Source of the DNA: Craspedostauros australis
Lineage: Eukaryota; Bacillariophyta; Bacillariophyceae; Mastogloiales; Achnanthaceae
DNA: 64,000 nucleotides
Reading direction: 5' to 3'
Assembly (NCBI GenBank): GCA_026770025.1
Contig: JAMXDE010000010.1
Span: 1,488,001 to 1,552,000, forward strand
The notes under the pieces were generated by a model. It was not told the origin of the DNA, ran no database searches, and was given only the letters and a program-made list of their open reading frames with translations. The position numbers and the translations under genes were made by a program. Below, piece after piece: positions 39,761 to 50,300 of the stretch. Position 1 is the stretch's first letter; each line of letters begins with the position of its first letter.

Positions 39761-41271
39761 TCTGTTGGAACTTGAATGCTATTACAAACTTAAGAGTTGT
39801 GAGCTTACACTCTGACCTGTGTTCATGTCCATGCTGTTGCTCCTGCATTCCTGTGTTCTGCATGCATTGGATAGGATTGTTGCATCTTTAGGTTCACCTG
39901 ACTCAGGCAAGTAGCCATCTCACAGTACTGTTGTTCTTGCGTCATACTTTGTCTATGGTACTATGCTTTCATGCATCCTCAATTTCGTTTCTCGTTGAGC
40001 TATTCACTTGTAACACACACCAATTTCATTGTTCGAGTTGGCTCAGGATATGATTGAAACACACAACTACGCTAGAACACGAGGGAGAGAGCTGTGCGGA
40101 ATAAAGCACAATGCAGATATACATGGACAACATCATCCAAACTCTGAAACAACCCAACATCTTCGATGTGATTGATACAGAATTGTACACAATCTGCCTT
40201 GTGCTTCTCTGTGAGTCCAATTATGCTTCCAATACAATGCGTTGTTGCAATTTGCAAGTGGAATAGCATAGTTGGCGGCACACCAAAGGCAGCAGCAGCT
40301 GTACAAAGGAGTTGCAGCATTGTTGCCATTAAGGTGCCATTGGCTCTCTTTCAGGTCCTCTTGGCCCCACTTCTGGGATCAACCACAAGCATCAGCATGA
40401 GGCAGCAACCTCCAAGACAATTGGAAGTAGGGCCACCGCTTTTCTCACATCCATCATCATGATCTGGACTGTGGTGCAATGGACATTTTATCGCGCTGCC
40501 AGAAGATTGAGTACCCTGTCCTTGCAACAACCATCAACTTGCGGCAGCAAGACCGTCACCATGATCTGAATCCTTTTGTCTGCACAGAAGTCTTTCCTCT
40601 TCTTGTGTACCATCGATTCCAATCTCTAGATGAGACTTGTAACAAGAAGTACACAAAAAGCTCTTGTCTGAAGCTGCACAGTGAGGAATTGGTAAGGTGA
40701 ATCATGAAGACTGTTGATGACAACAAGTTGGAACAAAACAAGCAAGTTCCATCAGACAATGCACAGCATTCACTAATTTGATGCATACAAGAGCGGTGAA
40801 TGAACGCAAGTAGAATGCGGCAAGCCCTGTAACATCGAGCACCTTGATAGTGGCGGTAGGTAGTCATGTAGTCTAATTCAGAATGGAGTATTATGCTGTA
40901 TTGCGATCATAATGTGCAGCAGGGCAGTCTCAAAATGACGACTCGTAGATCGCGACAAGCAAGCCTGTAGTCGACTAACGAAGCCCGCATCTACCCGAAC
41001 AGAAACGAGGCAAATTGAACGAAGGCCTGATACCGAGACGGAGGTATGTCATCGACCAAATTGGAGAAATGACGTCATATGGTGACGTATTCTTGCGACA
41101 CCATGAAGACAAAAACAAGTCTGATGATGACGCGTTTGTGAGCCGACAGCACTCGGGAAGAAGTAGTGGAAATATCACGTACATGGTTTACCGCGGCTCC
41201 CACTTAGTCCCTGTACCGTTAATTGTGGTCTCAACACATGTCGCACAACCGGCCGAGACGAGCAGAGAAAA
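39761..41271. other. intergenic, possible further retroelement debris
   Basis: About 1.5 kb without a supportable gene. Short minus-strand stretches (40072-40329, 40556-40867) have protein-like composition and may be more of the decayed element, but I cannot prove it. The TGACGTCA at 41070 lies 200 bases before minisatellite array 2. Confidence 0.4.
41070..41077. promoter_or_regulatory. TGACGTCA (CRE-like) palindrome
   Basis: Perfect 8-base CRE consensus, 1.3 kb upstream of the gene starting at 42350. Function not shown by sequence. Confidence 0.25.
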
Positions 41272-41445
41272 AGGTGAAAGTACTCCAGACTCGACGAAAG
41301 TACTCAGGACTAGGTGAAAGTACTCCAGACTCGACGAAAGTACTCGAGAGTAGGTGAAAGTACTCCAGACTCGACGAAAGTAATTAGGATTAGGTGAAAG
41401 TACTCCAGACTCGACGAAAGTACTCAGGATTAGGTGAAAGTACTG
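41272..41445 (+). repeat. 20-bp alternating minisatellite, array 2
   Basis: Eight full 20-base units and a 14-base partial unit of the same AGGTGAAAGTACTC / CGACGAAAGTACTC pair as array 1 (28837-29010), in the same orientation. Like array 1, it is 174 bases long. Confidence 0.95.
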
Positions 41446-42349
41446 TTTCGATGAATAACCGAAATAACGGTTATTACCTATTATTTAACGTCCTCAATGG
41501 TGTCAACGGAGTTTGACTAATCAGAATAATACATTGGTGCACAAATGCCACGTCAGCATTGACATTCTTGGACGTTTCTTCGATCGTTTCGTCGAAATTC
41601 CCGTGTCTTGCAGGCACAGAGTTTGCAGCGTGCTGATTGGACAGATCGGGACAACGGAGCGCCGCATTACTTATGAAAGCCCCGACGCAAATACTGGAAG
41701 TCGCACAGCACACTGTTTAATTTACGCGAATAATTTTCAAGGGTGTAGGTAAATCACTCATGTGTCCCGCACGAATGATTCGGATAGATCGAGTCACTTT
41801 TTCATTTCGTGATGTTCTTCTTTCCTCGGAGAAGCACCATGACGCATTCATCGAGCGAAGTCCAGAAAAGAGAGGTGAACAAACACGTTCGCGCGGCGAT
41901 GATCGCCCAGTCACCACCAAAATCGTTGGACTTGCGACATGCACCTTCACACAAATGGTGATACCAACCTCAACAGCCCCGCCGAATTCCATCCTTTCTG
42001 TGTGGCACCCTGTTTCTCTCCCTCTGTGTTGTGCACTCTCTGGCTCTTCGCGCAGCTGTCACCGATTCGTGGGGCTTCATTTTCAAACGATGCTCCTCGC
42101 ATGGCGTGAGAGCATGGCGTGAGAGCATGGCGTGAGAGCATGGCGTGAAATATGCACGCATGCTGTGTGGTACTCCGAGGTGCATGGTGCACCATTTTCA
42201 AACAGCATGATGATGGAGGGTAACGGCGAAGTTCTGCAGTATTGCACACAATATCCGTGAGTACGAACAGCGCACCGAACGATTCAAACACAGTGAAGCA
42301 GAGCACTCGACTTGGCTTGTCCAGCAACGTGGAGTGAAGTGACTTGACG
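41446..42349. other. intergenic, promoter side of the first membrane paralogue
   Basis: About 900 bases. A hairpin (AATAACCG-AAATAA-CGGTTATT, 41453-41474) directly follows array 2. A 13-base tandem repeat sits at 42099-42150. No supportable coding region. Confidence 0.4.
42099..42150. repeat. 13-bp tandem repeat, four copies
   Basis: Four copies of GCATGGCGTGAGA, the last with one change, 200 bases upstream of the gene at 42350. Confidence 0.9.
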
Positions 42350-43288
42350 ATGGCGAAGAGTCAAGGATTGCCGAAGAGCAACGGGGCCAAGTCCCATCGT
42401 GGCAGCGCAGCATCATCTGCGGCATCCGGTTTCAACGGCGGGAGGAACAAGAGCGGCACCTGCTGGTCTCGCACCGTGGAAGATGTCACGGGAACCTGCC
42501 GCCGCGATCCCGGCTTCCAAGCCTCCGACGGGAACAAGAAGATCGACATCCCCGCGAGCTTCTCGCCGCAGGGATGCATGCCGTTGCTGTGGAAGCTCCT
42601 CGCCATCGCGCTCAACGGTTTCACTTTCTACATGGGCTACCTCGAGGACCCGAGATGGATGTACTTCGCCTACCTCACGCACTGGGGCGTGGTGCTCTGC
42701 ATCGCTCATTCCTTGGTCAGCTTCTACAACGCAATCAACCCCGTGCCGCCGTCGCCACCGGGAACGACCGTCGTGTCATTCCGCACCAAATTCGCCTGGG
42801 TGCTGTTCACCGTCGCCGCTCACGCCGAGCTTCTCATCACGGTGGTGTACTGGACCGTGATCTTTGCGGGCGAGGTGAACATGATCTCCTTCTTCAGCCA
42901 CGGCATCATTGGCCTCGTGCTGATCATCGACGGCGTGGGCGTCAACACGATCCCCGTTCGTCTGCGTCATTGGTTCGAGTTCTGTCTCCCGTTCGTGGCC
43001 TTCTACGTTATCTGGACGGTCATCCATTCGCCCCTGGTGCTTGGTTTGGGCAACCCTGACACCAGCGACAACGATCCAGAAACAACGGACGATGTGATCT
43101 ACGAAGTTCTGGATTGGCAGAACAAGCCGGAAGAAACGGCAATATTGGGTGCGCTCCTGGCGTTCGTACTGTCACCGATCCTCTACCTGAGCCTTTGGGC
43201 CGTCTCCTGCTGCCGAAGGCGCTACGTTAACCCATCGGATGCCTCGGGTTCCAAATCCACGTCCTACCGAAGAATGGCGGATGTGTGA
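42350..43288 (+). CDS. multi-pass membrane protein, Rolling-stone/FAR-17a/AIG1-like (paralogue 1)
   Basis: 312 residues from ATG 42350; the preceding in-frame TTG at 42344 is not a likely start. The N-terminal 75 residues are Ser/Gly/Asn-rich and soluble. Six hydrophobic segments follow: about 80-100, 105-128, 145-170, 175-198, 203-228 and 260-285. The YLTHWG block (T110, H111), the SHGIIGLVLIIDGVGVN block (H184) and RHWFE are the conserved features. In the AIG1/ADTRP lipid hydrolases, a Thr early and a His in an NHG-like block are catalytic; T110 and H184 could correspond, which is inference. The tail ends CCRRRY and Ser-rich. The gene at 44525 is a clear paralogue, sharing IDVPASFSPQG, the six-helix plan and HSPL-LGLGNP, so the pair arose by tandem duplication. 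Confidence 0.75.
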   Translation: MAKSQGLPKSNGAKSHRGSAASSAASGFNGGRNKSGTCWSRTVEDVTGTCRRDPGFQASDGNKKIDIPASFSPQGCMPLLWKLLAIALNGFTFYMGYLEDPRWMYFAYLTHWGVVLCIAHSLVSFYNAINPVPPSPPGTTVVSFRTKFAWVLFTVAAHAELLITVVYWTVIFAGEVNMISFFSHGIIGLVLIIDGVGVNTIPVRLRHWFEFCLPFVAFYVIWTVIHSPLVLGLGNPDTSDNDPETTDDVIYEVLDWQNKPEETAILGALLAFVLSPILYLSLWAVSCCRRRYVNPSDASGSKSTSYRRMADV

Positions 43289-43700
43289 GGTGTACCATGG
43301 AGTGCAGCGAAGTGCGATCATGGAGAGAGCACAGCCCAATATTAATGTGATGTCATGTCATGTCACGTCGTGACGATGGCAGACAGTTTTCTAGAGAGAT
43401 GTTCAGAAAATATTGTAGCAGAGTAGAAAGGAAAATGGATAATGTGGAAGCATGAAATGTGGCAGCAGCACGGACGACGCGTTGCTGTGATGTTCTTCTC
43501 GGTGCGTTGAGCTCATTCAGTATTGCAGCCCTCAAACTTTCGTGCAAGGCGGACAAGCATGAAGTATCTGGTCAACCATGGTGAGATGATGGAGGACGTG
43601 CAGAAGGCACTTCATGCTCCTCTGTTTGAAAGAGCGATGCCAATATTAGAGTTTTATATACTTGTGTTTCTTCCTACATGTTAGCAAGAAAATAAGCTGA
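43289..43700. other. intergenic, 3' region of paralogue 1
   Basis: 412 bases holding the 3' end of the membrane gene and the upstream side of the tRNA. No coding signal seen. Confidence 0.4.
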
Positions 43701-43782
43701 GATACTGTGGCCGAGTGGTTAAGGCGAGAGACTTGAAATCTCTTGGTGTTTCACCGCGCAGGTTCGAACCCTGTCAGTATCG
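43701..43782 (+). tRNA. tRNA-Ser (UGA)
   Basis: An 82-base cloverleaf. The acceptor stem GATACTG pairs with CAGTATC, followed by discriminator G. The anticodon loop CTTGAAA, inside an AGAGA/TCTCT stem, puts anticodon TGA at 43734-43736. A long variable arm (TTGGTGTTTCACCG) is typical of class II serine tRNAs, and the T arm contains GGTTCGAACC. No intron. A run of five T follows at once as the RNA polymerase III stop. CCA is not encoded, as usual for a nuclear gene. Confidence 0.95.
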
Positions 43783-43787
43783 TTTTT
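43783..43787 (+). terminator. RNA polymerase III terminator of the tRNA gene
   Basis: TTTTT directly after the discriminator base. Confidence 0.8.
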
Positions 43788-44524
43788 GCGCCTTTCTCTG
43801 GGAAGTTTCGCCTTTTGTTCATGCACACAACAAGGATGGAACAGGCGAAAAGGCAGAAAGTCCAAACATCCAAGGGAACAACGACAAGGTTACATCCACG
43901 CTGCTCTACCCTCTTTTGGTTATTCTTCGATCCATCATGGTGATCTGCTAGTTCGAACGCACTTCGCTCGTATCCTCCCCGCCGGTGTTGGCGCCACCAC
44001 ATTCCAAAGGTCATTTCCTTGCCATCAAACAAACATGAGCCACACGCTGGGCCTTTCTACGACTATTCCCATCCACTCACTGGTTACTTTGTTGCCACGC
44101 CGTGATGACCACCAAGGATGCCCATTCACACTTTCGACACACAAGGACGCACAGGCTCTGCCTTTATCATTCACCCCAAGCCATGGTGGCGACACGCAGA
44201 CAAGTCCAAGCACAGAATCCATTTCACCTGTTTGTTTACCAGCACCATCGTGTGACGATGCGTCGCAACGGGATGTGCGAACGTGAAAAGTCGGCGGATG
44301 ATCAGACTTCAAAGCAACAGCCTCTTCATCATAACCACCATCACCATCTCCTGCACTTTTCCCTCCAACGTCCACGAGCCAGTCGTCGAGCAAGGAGGAA
44401 CTATGAGGGTCACATAAATTCGCGAACGAGTGAACGAACAAGTCGCAATCAGAAAACGCATTCAATCCTCTACTTGCACTAGCGAGCCAAAGGAAAATAT
44501 ATTGCAAACACAAGAGCAGAAACC
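43788..44524. other. intergenic, promoter side of paralogue 2
   Basis: About 740 bases, C/A-rich towards the gene. The minus frame 44025-44627 is opposite to it and starts inside the gene, so it is treated as a shadow. Confidence 0.4.
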
Positions 44525-45511
44525 ATGGCAAAGGCGACAACCGAGAATACGCACGATGAGGATGCAGTATCCTCTGCGTCACCATCATCATCATCATCTT
44601 CTTCTTCTTCTTCTTCATGTTGCTCACGCATGGGAAGCGAGGTAGCTGAGTTTTGTCGTCGCGCGCCCATGTTCAAGATCACAGACGGTGAGAGGACTAT
44701 CGATGTCCCGGCAAGCTTCTCGCCGCAGGGCTTTCCCGTCTTGGCTTGGAAGGTGATGGCGCTGGCGATTCACATAGTCGGAGTCGTCACAGCCATCTTC
44801 AAGTTCGACTCATGGGTCTTCATTGGCTACTTTACCCATTGGTGCGCAATCATCGCCACCCTTTACATCACACTCAGCCTCTACAATTCATTGATTCCGG
44901 TTCCCCAACCGAGCGTCGATCCGCAGTCGGCATCTCTCGAAGCCGTGTCGACACGGACGAAGATCACGTGGATCCTCTTTGCTGCATCCTCCTCTCTGCA
45001 GATAGGATTGAGCATCACGTACTGGGCGATCCTGTACAGTGGCGCTGCGGTGGATGTGGCAACGGTGGTCAATCATGGCGTCCTTGCGGTGGTGGTGCTG
45101 ATCGACGGCATGGGTGTCAACACGATCCCTGTTCACATGCGCCATTGGTTCGAGGTGATGCTGCCGATCATGGTCGCGTACACCTTCTGGACATTCCTGC
45201 ATTCGCCGCTCGCCCTTGGTCTTGGCAATCCCTCTCGCAATGCCGACGATGACACCTTCGAGGACGACGATCTCCTCTACGACGCCATCGACTGGGACGG
45301 CAGCCTCACTGGGACGGTAATTCTGTGCACGATAAATATCGTGGTGATCTCGCCCGCAAGCTACCTGTTAGTCTGGTCCATCTCGTCAGGCAGACGCCGA
45401 TGGCTGTCCAAGGATACGGAAGCAGAGGTCGACAGCGAGGTTGAGGATGTGAACGCCGTCCCCATATATGATCACGACGGCGACGAACCGATGTTCGCGC
45501 GCGCTGTGTAA
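44525..45511 (+). CDS. multi-pass membrane protein, Rolling-stone/FAR-17a/AIG1-like (paralogue 2)
   Basis: 328 residues from ATG 44525 (ACCATGG). A Ser-rich N-terminus with a run of about 12 Ser precedes six hydrophobic segments laid out as in paralogue 1. T104 in YFTHW and H184 in VNHGVLAVVVLIDGMGVN are in the same places as T110 and H184 there, and the NHG form here is closer to the AIG1/ADTRP motif. It shares HSPLALGLGNP and an acidic DDxxYDAIDW loop before the last helix. The C-terminal 40 residues are acidic. The two proteins differ most in their soluble ends, which suggests divergence in regulation or location after duplication. Reaction and substrate are unknown. Confidence 0.75.
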   Translation: MAKATTENTHDEDAVSSASPSSSSSSSSSSSCCSRMGSEVAEFCRRAPMFKITDGERTIDVPASFSPQGFPVLAWKVMALAIHIVGVVTAIFKFDSWVFIGYFTHWCAIIATLYITLSLYNSLIPVPQPSVDPQSASLEAVSTRTKITWILFAASSSLQIGLSITYWAILYSGAAVDVATVVNHGVLAVVVLIDGMGVNTIPVHMRHWFEVMLPIMVAYTFWTFLHSPLALGLGNPSRNADDDTFEDDDLLYDAIDWDGSLTGTVILCTINIVVISPASYLLVWSISSGRRRWLSKDTEAEVDSEVEDVNAVPIYDHDGDEPMFARAV

Positions 45512-46103
45512 CTTAACGAGTAAACGAGGGCGCCGGACTTTCAAGGAAGCACTCTACGAGCATTCTCTCGTACGCATGTATGGTATAGCAATGCAATTAA
45601 TAAACCTTTAGCATGTTCGATGTCCCTCATAGGCAACAAGGAGTACAGAAGACGGACTCTTTCAGCGTAGAGCAGGGCACAACCTGTGGCAAACATCGAT
45701 GTGGGTTGGGCAAACGAATGGATGAAGACAAACAGACAGACAAAAGCAGTCTGGAAGTTGTGGCATAATCTCGAATACACTGCACTTATTGCTTCCTGAT
45801 CGATTCTCTGGTGATGTTGTTGGTTGGCGTGAGCTGACTCGCGGACCAATCAACCAATCGAGTCGTGCATATCATCTCTAAAGGGGCTGTGCATGTACCA
45901 TGTCAACACCACGTTTGCCTGTTTGGTATCTTTGTCGCCATCTCTCGTGTTGCAACACTCTGGTGTCATCACTGCTGTCTCAGGTTACAGACCACCAGCA
46001 CGACACGATCATCACCTCCACATCCAAAGCGAAGCACACGAAAGCAAAGCACCAAGACGAAGACGACGGCGATGACCTCATAACATCACCATCATCATCC
46101 ACA
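45512..46103. other. intergenic, 5' side of the predicted plastid protein
   Basis: About 590 bases. The frame ending at 46799 can be extended upstream to 45900, but codons there read as CA-rich leader (CATCACC runs), and the ATG at 46104 fits a signal peptide; so this is treated as untranslated. Confidence 0.5.
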
Positions 46104-46799
46104 ATGCATGCGTTCACAATCATTGCCATGCTCGCGGCTTGTTGCGGAAACGGCAGCGCCGCGTTTCAACCGAGTCCGAAGATCGACCAGCGCTGCCCAT
46201 GGGGTGCTGAATCCCAAAGACGACATGATCGAATCTTCCATCGCAATGCATCTCCTTCAGAAATAGAATACAGCGACGAGGACCCCAGACGATACGGGTT
46301 GCACAAGCTTGGAAATCTGCTTCATGAGTTGCACCCTCGCGTGTCGGCTTCGGTGTTGCGATTGGCGGATATTTGGGTTGGCAAAATGATTGCCAGCGAA
46401 TCTGGCGATGTTGGAAACGATGCTGATTCCGAAAATGAGAGGGATTGGAACAACGTCGTCCGCGCCCTCGAGGCGGTGCAGAAGGAGCTGAAGGCCATCA
46501 AGGAGGCGAATCCCGAATGGAAGGAATACTGCGAGGCTGAGCCCGGAGCAGTGGCCATGTTGGCGGCAATCATAGAGGAGGTGGACAACATGATCTCCGT
46601 AGAGGGGTGCATGTCGATTGGTCCGCAAGCTTCGCTCCCTTATTTGGATGCGATGCGCGATGTGCTGGTCCTCAGAACTGAACTGGCTGGTGACAAGGAT
46701 CAAGACGAAGACGCGAAAGAAGCGATATCTCTCTTCATCGATCTCAGGGATCAAGCAGCAGCATACCTCCTGGACTTCATCGATTGGATCGAATCATGA
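46104..46799 (+). CDS. predicted plastid-targeted orphan protein
   Basis: 231 residues from ATG 46104 (CACAATG). The N-terminus MHAFTIIAMLAACCGNGSAAFQP is a short signal peptide ending in S-A-A-F-Q-P. This fits the ASAFAP motif of diatom plastid precursors, in which the Phe right after cleavage is critical. The following 40 residues are basic and hydroxylated (RRHDR, HRNAS), as in a transit peptide. The mature part is acidic and helical (ALEAVQKELKAIKEANPEWKEY, then LFIDLRDQAAAYLLDFIDW) with no recognised domain or cofactor motif. Transport through the ER route into the plastid is a prediction from the leader; the function is unknown. The long upstream extension of the frame would destroy the signal peptide, which supports the start at 46104. 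Confidence 0.7.
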   Translation: MHAFTIIAMLAACCGNGSAAFQPSPKIDQRCPWGAESQRRHDRIFHRNASPSEIEYSDEDPRRYGLHKLGNLLHELHPRVSASVLRLADIWVGKMIASESGDVGNDADSENERDWNNVVRALEAVQKELKAIKEANPEWKEYCEAEPGAVAMLAAIIEEVDNMISVEGCMSIGPQASLPYLDAMRDVLVLRTELAGDKDQDEDAKEAISLFIDLRDQAAAYLLDFIDWIES

Positions 46800-47344
46800 G
46801 GTCGTGGAATGTGAGATGCAGCGGGATCAGGTCAGGTCGTCTCGGAGCGTGATGGGCACAGTTTCGGATGATGCGGTGGCATCAGCGGTGTAACATACTC
46901 GTCGTGTACAAGCCGCTTCATTCATTGTAAATAACTCAAGGATTACATTAGATTTGTATTAGAGTTGGGTTTCTTGTTTGGATGTCTCGCAAAAGTCAAG
47001 GAAGAGAGAGAGAGAGTGCGTGCGTGTGTGATGGACAATAGTGCTGTGCTGGGAACTGTAATGGAGTTGTGCTCCCGGAGAGAGGCAATCCATGCTCTTG
47101 TGGAGTGCTGACTGCTCCGAAAGATTTCAACGTGATTGATCCTTCGCGGAAGCTTCGTGTGATGGACAGAACTCCATCCGACACGACAAATCATTCCCAG
47201 ATTTTGGGTATCAAAGCACACACAACGCTGCCTCATCCATCATCTGCCGTTCGTGCGTGACCTCATTCCTTCTGTCGCCGCAATCTCCTGCACCATACCA
47301 TATCATACCATACGAGCACGAGGACTCCAAGAAGTGCCCTTACT
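46800..47344. other. intergenic, upstream of the CABLES-like gene
   Basis: About 545 bases with a short (GA)n tract near 47000 and ATACCATA repeats near 47290-47320. No gene seen. Confidence 0.4.
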
Positions 47345-50300
47345 ATGGACCAAATGACAACACAGACCCCCGAGAGCGTAGCTGGATCTACAAACACACC
47401 TGCCGCGCAAGACCAAGCCGTTGATCCGAATCACAATGACGATGCTGCCAACGCCGACATGCAAACGGCAACAGCCGACGCAGGTGCGGATGCTGAGACG
47501 CAAGATGAGGCAAAGATGGAAGAAGATGAGGGCGCACAAGCACCGGACGATGCAGCTGGACATGCGAATGATGTCGATGGCTTGAACAATGCACAGCATG
47601 CGACGAATCTTGAGCAGCCAACGACTGAAGCGCAACGAACGGATGGCGTTGTGGATGCAAACAACAGAGCGCCGATGCAAGAGAGTTTGGACAAGCACAG
47701 CCATGGTGATGGCATGTCCGTAGTCACACACGACCTCAACGAAACAAAGCGACGAGAGGGTCGTCCCAGCATGATTCATGATCTGCGAAGGCATCGCTCA
47801 AGGAGCACGAGCGCGCTGACGAAAGATCTGCGCATCAATCTGGATGCGGACGACACACCGAAAGCCTCTTCCAACATCACTTCCAACATCTCTTCCAATA
47901 TCAGTTCCCATATCATGGCTGGAACGTCCACAAAACAACCAACGCGCAAGTCAGCGAAGCAGATGGGGTTGCGACACAGCGCCGCTTCCAATCTATCCTT
48001 ATCCAGACACTCTTCCAAGAATGCGGCACCCGCAGCACCTCGATCCTCGACCCTGGCACAGCACGAAGGCTCTCGACAGAGTTCGAATCTGTCGCAGTCG
48101 GTAGCTGCAGCATCGGCCGCGTCCTCCACAACGGGCGTGGGCAACACGTCTCTGGGTCGACAACGCGTCTACAGAACCGTGCATGTGCTCAAGTCTAAGA
48201 CCAAGAAATCGGCCACGGCCCAAGGCCGGTCGGGACACCAGCCGACGGTCAAGTGGGTTACGAGAGAGATCGCAGCGCTAGACTTTCTGCTCAACATCCC
48301 GATGCAGGCCGAGCAGAGGATCGTGTCGTCGGGATGGCTGCGGGAGCAGGGATATGATCCGGCAGACTACGACGACCAACCGCAACCGGACAACAACAAG
48401 GCCAGCATCCACGCGGTCAACACCGAACCGCACCATGCGGGAGATCTTGCCACGAACTACGCTTTCCGAAAGAGCACCTCCGACGCCGACAACAGTATCG
48501 ACGCATCATCGCATGGCGTGCCGGGCCAACCGCCCAGAGATGCCGGCGATGTCGATCACGATGGCATGCCAAAACTCCAGAACGACCCACGCCCTGCGCC
48601 GGTCTTTCATCCCACAGGTCGCTGGTGGGACAAGTGGATCCCGTACGTCGCATCGCACACTGCCGGGGTCCTGACCAGCAACGCCGATCCGACGGGCCGC
48701 CTCCTCAACCAAAAGGATATCGAAGCCGGTGAAGCCGCAGAGCTGGAGCAGCCGGATGACAAGCTCGACAGCACCACGCCCAAATCGCAGCTCAATCCCT
48801 ACACCGCGGCACCAAATGCGCCCATGTCCTTCGCGGCCGCTCCGATGTCACAGGTGCCAGGACGTCGGTTGGAAGGCGACATCGCGGTGGCCGTCCAAAT
48901 CCCCTTGACGGTGGATACCACCGTGACGCGGCAACGCTCCGTGGCACGACAGGCGGCCGTGCGGCAATGGGAATTGCGCCTGGCGCACGGATTGCAGCAC
49001 CAGGCCCCGTCGCCCATGAACCGGGGCCTCGTCGTCCTGCAGAACAAGCAACCGCAGGACAACCGCGGCTCCATGCTCGATGGTCGCATGTTCTTCGCCG
49101 CGGCGGGCGGATACCCGATGGGCGTCTACTCCATCCTGAAGTACGAACCGCGCAAGGAGGAGGCCATCTTGCGACGTCGCAAGCTGGAGGCGTTGGGCGG
49201 TGGCGGCACGCAATTCTTCGCCATGCCCGCGAGAGATTGGCGAGGTATATCCTACCGCCAGTTGCTCGTGGTTGTCGAGAGGCGGCGCGAAGACTTTGCC
49301 AAGCAAGTTGGGTTGGCAGCAGGCGTGGATTCGGGCGACAGCATGGCCGACACAACAAAGCGCGGGCCGACGCCATCTCTGTTCAACCGATTCACGCGCA
49401 GCAACGAACGCGGTGGCACGTTTGCATCGCTATCCGACAGCAACAAAGCAGCGGATTCGGACAAGGACGGTATCGATGATGGGGAAGCTCATGGCAGCGG
49501 TAAAAACAAGGACCCTGAAAACAACAACAACAACAACACTAACGATGACGATGGCAACGATGATGGCGACGACGATGATGTTTCATCCTTGTCAAGCTTC
49601 GATTCGCAATACGATGACGATGATTACGTCCCTGGCCTTCTCGACGATCCGGAGATGGTGCAGGGCAGACACCGAAACGTCATGATCGGCGATCGGGATA
49701 CGGGATGCATCGTGAGCTCGACGATCCAGTTCGTCAAACCGAGCCTGCTCAAGGCTGACTTGAACCAGCAGTTCCGTGATCGGTTCGATGGGTGGGAACC
49801 GCCGAAGTCCCAACGCAAGTACATCGGCGCACGCGTTGTGGATGGTGTGTACACGCTGATGGAACCCGGAGAAGGTGAGAACAACAACGACGATGCGTCC
49901 ACCATAATCACGACGAATACTGAAACGTTGGATCCGACCAATGTCACGGCCACGCCGTCGCGCAGAAGGAAAGGGTCAGTGGGCTCTGTATCCAGTGTGA
50001 ACAATCCACACGGAGGTGGCGGTGGCAGCATCGGCAACACCGGCCAAGGCAGCGAATCCATCAGCAAAAGCGGCCACAAGAAGAAGTCGTCCGGCAGGAA
50101 TGCGGCTACAAACAATAACAACAGCGCTGGCAGCGTCAACAACAACAGCGCAAGCAACAACAACAATGCAAACAACGACACGAACACAAAGAACAAGAAA
50201 GATACCAAAACGATCCGAATACCGCCATCCCTCACGCTCTCCAAGATCCGATCGATCAAAATGCAAGCATTGCGCTGTGCGATGAAGGCCAAGCTGGAAT

